Source of the DNA: Taudactylus pleione
Taxonomy: Eukaryota; Chordata; Amphibia; Anura; Myobatrachidae
Direction: 5' to 3'
DNA length: 64,000 nt
Assembly (NCBI GenBank): GCA_031769625.1
Contig: JAUIMM010000202.1
Location: forward strand, 10,216,001 to 10,280,000
In this document: positions 57,028 through 64,000 of the stretch, one piece after another
Layout: every line of letters begins with the position of its first letter
Position numbering within the stretch: position 1 is the first letter of the stretch
Notes under the pieces: generated by a model
Seen by the model: only the letters and a program-made list of their open reading frames with translations
The model's database searches: none
What the model was told of the DNA's origin: nothing
Program-made: the position numbers and the translations under genes

Positions 57028-57180
57028 CGGAACTTGTATACACACAGTGGGCTTATGCCGTGTCACGGAGCTTGTATACACACAGTGGGCTTATGCCCTT
57101 TGACGGAGCTTGTATACACTCAGTGGGCTCATGCCCAGTCACGGAGCACACACAGTGGGCTTATGCCCAGTAAAGTCACA
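57028..57180. repeat. ~35-bp tandem repeat, about four units
   Basis: Units with CACGGAGCTTGTATACACAC and AGTGGGCTTATGCC. It lies just upstream of the hAT transposase start. Confidence 0.8.
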
Positions 57181-57719
57181 GAGGTTATTTTTTATATGAT
57201 TGTGTTTTATATATATATATATTATCATGCCAGCGGCAAGAACACTGCCTACTCTCTCTAACTCTAGTCTCACTCGAGTCTCTATTCTCTAACTAACACT
57301 AGCACTAACTACGCGTGACTTCTGTCTGACTGCAGTCTCCTCAGTCACGTGAAATGGCGCCGAATGCCTCTTCATAATTATTTCATCAACTCCATCAAAA
57401 CACATCTGCAGTATGGCCAACAGCTATGTTAGATTGTAGTTTCATCTTTCCTCCAGGGGAGGAAGGTGAAAAAGTGCAAGTTACAACAATCACCAAATAC
57501 TTTGTTCAATTTAGTTCAATGTGAATAATGAAAAAATTAAGTTGTTTTTTTTTTTTTGGGGGGGGGGGATATTTATTTGGTAAATAGCCCCCAAACATCA
57601 CCATCAGACCTGGCAACTTGCTAATATTGTATCATGGTGTGATTCTTCTAAGCTAGTACAGTGCACGTTGCAAACGGCACCAACAGGACAGAAGCTTTAC
57701 ATTGATACAGGACATGGGC
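57181..57719. other. No gene seen
   Basis: Includes a (TA)n stretch at about 57211 and a T-run/G-run at 57545-57568. Perhaps the 5' part of the hAT element. Confidence 0.4.
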
Positions 57720-57735
57720 TGTAAATAGAATTAAA

Positions 57736-58583
57736 ACAAAAAGAGTTTTGCGCTAATGTTATATTAAGTGCCACTATCTCTATTGGATATGGTAGAATGA
57801 ACAATCAAGACACCAATTAGTTTAGTTAGTAAATCAGTTAATAATATATATAAAAAATTCAATAGCAACAATAACATTAAAACAAAACTTAATTTAGGTT
57901 CATCTCCTATTGTTAGCAGCATATTTAATAATAGCAAACCACTTGGATATAGTTCCTGTATATTGCGTGACCTAAGAAATCCTCCTCTAGACTATCGGTG
58001 CTGAATAAGTTTCTGCACATGTATAAATTGTCCTCATGGGGACATACCACATCATCCGTAAGGAGAAAACAAAGTCTGCTCCCTGGTCTCTAGACCTGTA
58101 GTAAAGAGCGTCGCCTTGGAAAGCTGTGATGCTGCCGCCGCAGCCGGACTTTCGAAATGTAACAGACGATTCTATGGGCAAAGGTATAAGTCCGCAGATC
58201 TCCAGTTGATAACGGATAGAGAAGAAGATATTTTGATGTTAGCGGTCACTCCAAAAAGGTAATCCAGTGGCAGCACCAAGTCCACTGACGCGTTTCTCTT
58301 CCTTATTGGAGGCTTTATCAAAGAGCATGCTTTTTGATAAAGCCTCCAATAAGGAAGCGAAACGCTAACTAAATTGATTGGCGTCTTGATCGTTCATTCT
58401 ACCGTATCCAATAGAGATAGTGTTACTTAATATAACATTAGCGCAAAACTCTTTTTGTTTGGATTTTGGGGTGTCCAACAAGGTTGGTCACGGGTTTGAG
58501 CTTACACAGGCTCATAATTTGTTTTGCTGCTTTTTATATTCACCTTCCATACATTTCTGACTAGCGCCTGGTAAGTGTGTTTT
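57736..58583. mobile_element. Foldback element with 16-bp target duplication
   Basis: TGTAAATAGAATTAAA occurs exactly at 57720-57735 and 58584-58599. Within, arms 57736-57822 and 58375-58462 are about 95% complementary (CAAAAAGAGTTTTGCGCTAA), followed by a ~120-bp unpaired tail to 58583. In the middle, 58291-58365 is a second palindrome carrying two hammerhead-like motifs. A long duplication of this kind fits target-primed retrotransposition rather than cut-and-paste. Non-coding. Confidence 0.75.
58292..58363. other. Pair of divergent hammerhead-like motifs
   Basis: Minus 58292-58322 and plus 58333-58363 each read TTTGATAAA, stem GCCTCC / GGAAG(C/A) with AATAA loop, then GAAACGC; the minus copy continues GCGTCAGTGG, in which GTC could be the cleavage site. 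The TGATAAA box is close to the hammerhead CTGATGA but with changes. Confidence 0.4.
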
Positions 58584-58690
58584 TGTAAATAGAATTAAAC
58601 TAAAACATTCAACACATACATTGTAGTTTAAACATACAATTTACAAACAGTACAGCGAATACATACATGTATACGGACATATTGAGAAAT

Positions 58691-60782
58691 ATCAAGAGAA
58701 TCAAAGAAAAGAACTGAAATGTCCAAAAGGTGGTGCACTAAAAAGTCCTTGTATTAAATTAAAATAAAACATAACTAGAAGCGAAACGCCGCGTTCGTCT
58801 TGCGGCATGCCTTACTTCTCCTACCATGTCCGATTATAATATCATATATGTTTGAATGAAATGATAGCTAGTTGGAACCTGAGAAGGTTTTATATTCAGC
58901 CAGTATTGACAGCGCGATTTATTTCAGATTTTCTGAGAGGGCTGTAATATTGAATCTGTACTGACAGTGTGATCCATGTCAGATTTCCATAGGTTACAAT
59001 TAGAGTACTGCTGTTTGTGAGCTCCTGTCTGAATAAATACATGAGAGACCTATTATAGGATTGCTCTCTTATTCTATACACAAACAGGAGACAATAACAC
59101 AACAGTAGACTCAGCCACACATGATCATTTCCACTGGACTTCTTTTGCCAGTGAGAAAGATGGGTGCATGTAGATGAATTACTGAAAAACAATTTGCATA
59201 CTCATTTCCCAGAAGGCACTCTTACTATAAATCAGATAGCATATATTTCTCTGAACAAGAGTCAGCGCAATTCTGAGCAAATGCTATATATTATGTGTTA
59301 CCATTTACTCCCAACTTATGTGAACTGATATGTGAAAGCACCAATCACACTTGAATAAAATATTCACCATTAGGGTAATAACGTTTTAGGAGGACCACTT
59401 ACCAATACTTTATTGACAATAGTGTGTACAAAAAACGGATATACTCCTGGTACAATAAATGGTTGACTCTCATACATTATGTATTGAACTAATGGATTCC
59501 TGATATTTACTGTAAGGAATTATAAAGAATTAAGTGCCTCACTATAAACTATCTTCACTTAGCTGTCACCTTTGAATGTAATACATTGGATACTGGCTGA
59601 TCTACTAAATGGCGCTAATCCTTTAATTCATATGACTTGTCATTTTGGAATATGATAAATGGTTTTTGACCGAATACAATAGGTCTAATCCATTTAGAAA
59701 CATAGAAACATAGAATTTGACGGCAGATAAGAACCACTTGGCCCATCTAGTTTGCACCATTTTTAAACATATTATTACATCAACCCTTATTGATCCTTAC
59801 TTCTTCTGAAGGATATCCCTATGTCTACCCCATGCATGTTTAAATTGCTCTACTGTCTTAGCCTCTACCACCTCTGATGGGAGGCTATTCCACTTGTCTA
59901 CCACCCTTTCTGTGAAGCAATTTTTCCTCAAATTTCCCCTGAACCTACCACCCTCCAGTTTTAGTACATGTCCTCTTGTTCCAATACTCCTCTTTCTTTG
60001 AAGAATGTCTCCTTCCTTTACCTTGTTAAAACCCTTTATATATTTGAATGTTTCTATCATGTCCCCCCTATCCCTTCTCTGCTCCAAACTATACATATTA
60101 AGATCTTTTAGTCTTTCCTGGTACGTTTTGTGGTGTAGACCTTGCACCATCTTAGTTGCCCGTCTTTGTACAGTCTCTAATTTATTCATATCCTTCTGGA
60201 GATATGGCCTCCAGAACTGAACACAGTATTCGAGATGAGGACGTACCAATGACCTATACAGTGGTATTATCACTTCTTTCTTTCTGCTATTGATTCCTCT
60301 CCCTATGCAAGCAAGCATCTGACTTGCCTTCCTCATTGCTTTGTTACAACGTTTGCTTGCCTTTAAGTCACCTGAAATAGTGACTCCTAGATCCCTTTCC
60401 TCTTCAGTACTTTCCAGTATAGTGCCATTAATACTATATTTAGCCTTTGGATTTTTGAGACCCAAGTGTATGATCTTGCATTTTTTGGCATTAAACTGTA
60501 GTTGCCACATTCTTGACCATTTGAACTGTATAAAATATAGACAGAGTTTTAATAATGCCATATTATTGGTTATGAGACATTTGGGCGAATAGCAAGGACG
60601 CTGCATTTATTTTAAGACACATTTCATTCTTTGTCACATTCTATATATTTTTAACCAATTTTCGCTATTTCTTGATATTATTGAACTACAATAAAAGTTA
60701 TGTTTTAATTTAATATAATACAAGGACTTTCTAGTGCACCACCTTTTGGACATTTCAGTTCTTTTCTTTGGTTCTCTTGATA
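58691..60782. mobile_element. Element with ~87-bp inverted arms enclosing a LINE end
   Basis: Arms 58691-58776 and 60696-60782 are about 93% complementary (ATCAAGAGAATCAAAGAAAA, GGTGGTGCACTA, GTCCTTGTATTA). Just inside the left arm is AAGCGAAACGCCGCG, like the motif at 58358. A LINE 3' end sits inside. Apart from that the interior is A/T-rich and non-coding. Class unknown, perhaps related to the element at 57736. Confidence 0.65.
59697..60530 (-). pseudogene. 5'-truncated CR1-type LINE (end of reverse transcriptase ORF)
   Basis: The minus strand is open from about 60530 to 59797 (about 245 residues). It reads WQLQFNAKKCKIIHLG, LGVTISGDLK, LVRPHLEYCVQFWRPYL, LETVQRRATKMV, LEQRRDRGDMIE and VVDKWNSLPSEVVEA, the C-terminal half of a CR1/L2-group reverse transcriptase ORF. 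The YADD active site is upstream of the truncation and absent. After the stop, a 3' untranslated part has AAGTGGTTCTTATCTGCCGT and ends in TCTATGTTTCTATGTTTCTA, the short tandem tail of such LINEs. The frame is still open, so the insertion is fairly young. Confidence 0.85.
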
Positions 60783-61630
60783 GGCTCCCATATGCCCTCA
60801 CTGCTGCCCACCTACCGCGTGAAGTGTATGGACCGGGCGGTGTGATGATGCATATTGCATTGAATCATGGCCCCGCCCCCACTTTACAGTGCCAGTAATT
60901 GTGGTGCTACTCCCTCTGCACCTCCCACTTGGCTGCAACATGCGCCTTGCACATCCCACCTGGCTGCCCTCTCCCAGAGGGAACAGCAAGGATGTTGGCA
61001 AGTATGCCATAAAGACATACGCAATCATCCAATTCTGTAACAAATCTGCAGCACACCAGGTTGCATTTCCGGTGTGCCATTAATACTTCGCTCTGATACT
61101 GTACAGAAATGATAACACAGGGACACATTTATCAAAGGCAAAGGGCTGTACTCTAGAAGAAAATGGGAGTTTTCACCAGCGATAACACTCGTTATTGTAT
61201 CAACCAAACATGGTTACCACTATCAGTAAGCTTCAAGTATTTATTTGTTAAGGGCATTTTTAATATAAAAATCTTTACAGCTACATATCACAATGATTTG
61301 GAATGGTTTTTTTTCCCCCAACATCTGCAGTGGTACTTCCTTCATAACTAGCCCGTTACTCTATATTTCAGACAGAGGCATGTTTCTGAACCCACAGTAT
61401 CTTCACATCAGTTTAACAGGAGCCTCACATTGCCATACCTGCCAAAATGTATCCGGACAAATTCAGGATAAAATAACCCCAGCCCCTGATCTACACAAAC
61501 GAGGCCCCCAATTCACACAAATACCATTCCAATTCACTATACAACCTACCCCACCAACATCCGAGTACAATTGCTTTTTTTCTGAAGTCCACTATTTAGG
61601 ATCATTAGGGAATATGTGTTACTATTCTAG
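60783..61630. other. Short-repeat fragment, then no gene seen
   Basis: 60783-61005 has GGCCCCGCCCCCACTTTACA and ends GGCAAGTATGCC, the right end of the ACTTGCCTAC MITE type. 61006-61630 is unassigned. Confidence 0.45.
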
Positions 61631-62292
61631 TGTCAAGATTCGGTGCGTAAGGCTGCCAGGGTCGCGGCTCTTACCTACCCGGGCGCTCTGACGCAGTCCC
61701 TCCGGCGGTGGAGCCGGGTCCTGGAGAGCGGCGCTGGTCACAGGGGGTCTCCACAGAGAAAGGGGGCTCATCTGGAGGGAGATGTGAGCGGGTCAGCACT
61801 TCCGCACTGGAGACTGCTGGGCGCGGCCATTTTTGATTCTGGTCAGGTGGTGGGCTGTAGCCAATCAGCTCACAACTTGTCCAGGGAATGCTTGTAGCCT
61901 ATCAGACGTTACCACTGAGTACTAAAGGGCTGTCAAGAGGTCCTTTGGTTGCCAGTGCAACGTCTATCACAGCTTATGCTGTGAGCTAGTTCCTGTGCTC
62001 CCTTGCTCCTCTGTGCTGCAGTTCCAGAGTGTCTCACTGTGTACCATCTCATAGTTCTGTATCACTCCAGTCCTGCGTGCCAGCTTACTACTTGTATCCG
62101 CTACCTGCTGCGGACCGGCCGTCCCCGGTCACTGAGTACAGACCGCGTCACTTCAGCTAAACCACTCTCCGTGCGCCCATTCACCTCATGAGTCATACAC
62201 CATTAAGACCGGCTGCCTTTCAGTTCCAGCAAACAAACCTCCACTCCGCATCCGACTCCACTCCGGGTCCAAGCCCACGCCAAGCCGTGACA
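61631..62292 (+). mobile_element. Probable solo LTR
   Basis: Begins TGTCAAGATTCGGTGCG and ends AAGCCGTGACA, so it has short inverted TGTCA/TGACA ends. Flanks TCTAG (61626-61630) and TCTAT (62293-62297) differ by one base, as for a 5-bp LTR-element duplication. The 662-bp body is GC-rich and non-coding, and no internal retroelement genes lie alongside. The orientation is arbitrary. Confidence 0.6.
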
Positions 62293-63059
62293 TCTATACC
62301 TCCCATGTAACATTGCATTGTACAATAGGTAATGCCCTTTTAGGATGTGCTACAAATAAATGGCCCTCTAAACATGGTGTAAGCTATTGGGGGCCATACT
62401 CTGGAAAGTTAAGCTTTTTGGAGCTTGGTAAATTTGGCCATTTTGAAGTCCACAATATATACTACAGTACCCTCTTGGTACAGTTGTTGGATACTTAATT
62501 CATGCAGATATCTAAACCTTTAATAAATATACCCCTAAACTTTTGTCTGCGAGCCAGGGCTGCCAAAGCTATATCAGGCCCTGGTACTAAGGGGAGTGGA
62601 CACTGAGCATGGAGACAGGGTACCGAGGCCCTTTGAAGAAACTGCACACCATTGCGCACCACCCTCAATAGGCGCCTAATAACACTCAAGGTGTCCAGGC
62701 CCCAAGACTGGCCCAGGATAGGTTACTTTGTGCCATGCTGCCCCATGACCGGGATATACATCTTAAACTTCAGGACAATGGTGAGGTATGTAGTGGTCAC
62801 AATACTTATAGGCTAAGGGGAAAAGCTTTTTTTTTCTTTCTTATATCCCTTTGTCATTTACAAAGCCTTGGTAATTGCAATTTTGTTAGTTCCCAAACAA
62901 TACTACATCTCCCTCTCCTGCGCTGAATTATAGAGCAGAATACTGTCCGTATATTGTCGCAGAATAAGGAGAGTGTACTTTAAGTACAGGAACAAGCTTA
63001 AACCCCTAGGTATTTGGGAGCACAGACAGGTCTTCAGTGTAGTGGAATTCATAGGGTTA
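62293..63059. other. No gene seen
   Basis: 62547-62720 with CAGGGCTGCCAAAGC and GGCCCTGGTAC resembles a hAT MITE end. The rest is unassigned. Confidence 0.4.
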
Positions 63060-63600
63060 AATTTGGAGTTTTATGTCAGCCTATTAGAATCAAAGGAGTC
63101 ATAGCTGGTGGGAGGAGTTTTGCTTTATTTAGTACAGTGCCAGGCAGGGCTCTGCCTCTTTTTTCTTGGACTTTCCCTCACTTCCTCCCTAATTGTCGTT
63201 TTTGGCGGCAGGAAAGAGCATCTGGAAGGCGGTAAATTTCACGGCAATTAATTACGGGTGCAATCTGCATCAAAGCACAGCTGATTTTACCCTACTGGGG
63301 TCAGCTGCACTTGCCTACTGGCCAGGCATTTTTTTCGAGTGCACTGGTGCAAGATTTGGAGACTCTAATAATGTTACTTGCTTAAAGAGCAATTGGCCCT
63401 GCAAGTATGGTGGAGGATAGTGGAATTGCCTTAAGTGGATATGGCCTTTTGTCTAATGCTGCTCTTTCTTTCCACCACCAGTGAGATTTGGTATTTTAAA
63501 TAAAGGCTGATCAAGTTTTTTATAGCAATAAAGTTATCTGTGTCTTTATTTTAGATAAGTTAACGATAAGTGGTTATGGTTATGCTGCACTGGGTTAAGT
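63060..63600 (+). repeat. Dispersed repeat X, copy 2
   Basis: Colinear with 11590-12050 (CCCTACTGGGGTCAGCTGCA, AATTGGCCCTGCAAG, TCCACCACCAGTGAG, AATAAAGGCTGA, GTCTTTATTTTAG). Ends near GGTTATGGTTATG words. Probably a retroposon; unidentified. Confidence 0.55.
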
Positions 63601-63634
63601 TTAGGCTTGCATATAACGATAGGGCATTTATATC

Positions 63635-64000
63635 ATACTTGCCGACAATCAGCTCCAGCCTTCCGGGAGAGAGCTGATTGTCGGCTAACAGCAGGGGGCG
63701 GGGGCAGCCATTGGCGTCACATTGGGGGCGGAGCCGGGGAGGGACCGCGCAATTGCATCATCGTGGCTCTGCCCCCTCTTCACAATGCCACTATTTTTGG
63801 CATTGTGAAGCAGGGGGCGGGCCACGATGACGCGATTCAGCACGGATCGCGTCACCGCCCGCCCTGCTGCGGGGGTTTCTAGTTTTTTCAGGGGGGAGGT
63901 TGGGATGGTCGCAGGCTTCCGGAAGGCTTGCCTGCCTTTCCGGGGGGTCGGGAGCGGCACCCAAAAATCGGGAGGCTCCCGGCCAAATCGGGAGGGTAGG
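63635..64000. mobile_element. MITE with CATACTTGCC start (cut by window end)
   Basis: Begins CATACTTGCCGACAATCAGC; contains hairpins GAGAGCTGATTGTCGG and CACAATGCCACTATTTTTGG + CATTGTG; the last 60 bp have ATCGGGAGGCTCCCGG words. The right terminus lies outside the window. Confidence 0.6.

Larger units (their letters stand above)
53792..57030 (-). mobile_element. hAT element remnant with transposase gene
   Basis: The left end TAGAGAGGAGCGCAGATCC resembles the hAT terminus at 32552, and 53830-54130 is similar to 32580-32880. The minus strand carries a decayed hAT transposase (54384-56999). The opposite terminus was not found; 57028 onward is tandem repeat and unassigned. A MITE fragment (54278-54391) lies at the 3' end of the coding part. 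Confidence 0.6.

Noticed and set aside
61631..62292. Coding gene in the GC-rich segment
   Set aside because: Only short frames; TGTCA..TGACA ends and a near-perfect 5-bp duplication favour a solo LTR.

Overview
The window looks like repeat-dense intronic or intergenic DNA from a vertebrate, most likely an anuran amphibian. The reasons are a spliced exon matching a vertebrate protein, a CR1-type LINE with an ACATAGAAACATAGAA-type 3' tail, tRNA-derived SINEs, hAT and mariner remnants, and PIF/Harbinger elements with spliced genes. There are no bacterial operons, ribosome binding sites, CRISPR arrays or prophage genes. The species cannot be named from sequence alone.

Layout. 1-3747 is one end of a Harbinger transposon, cut by the window edge. 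3.8-14 kb is mostly short non-autonomous elements, several nested. At 14110-14238 (minus) lies the only convincing host exon: 43 codons, in frame, with good splice sites, matching LRRC75A/LRRC75B. If that gene is intact, much of the window is its introns. 14.5-22.2 kb holds hAT MITEs, foldback elements with hammerhead-like motifs and a 2.2 kb minisatellite split by a SINE. 22.7-24.4 kb is a 33-bp minisatellite hit by two Harbinger-type insertions. The larger is a complete 7,939 bp autonomous-looking element (24409-32347) flanked by TTT duplications. 32.5-47 kb holds a hAT element, hairpin-chain MITEs, telomere-like elements and a mariner split by three later insertions. 48-57 kb holds hAT MITEs and a decayed hAT transposase gene. 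57.7-60.8 kb has two elements with long inverted arms and a LINE 3' end. The window ends with a probable solo LTR and two common short repeats.

The main system is Harbinger. The complete copy carries three spliced, open genes: a HARBI1-like DDE transposase (393 aa), a 342-aa Myb/SANT protein transcribed divergently from it, and a second, different 230-aa Myb/SANT protein that converges on the transposase 3' end. The first copy carries the 342-aa gene intact and is nearly identical. In vertebrate Harbinger elements (and in the domesticated HARBI1-NAIF1 pair) the Myb-like protein carries the transposase to the nucleus and to DNA; two different Myb-like proteins in one element is unusual. Around it are many MITEs with matching ends and 3-bp target duplications. 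One family is built almost wholly of about eleven end-to-end hairpins whose stems vary in step between copies.
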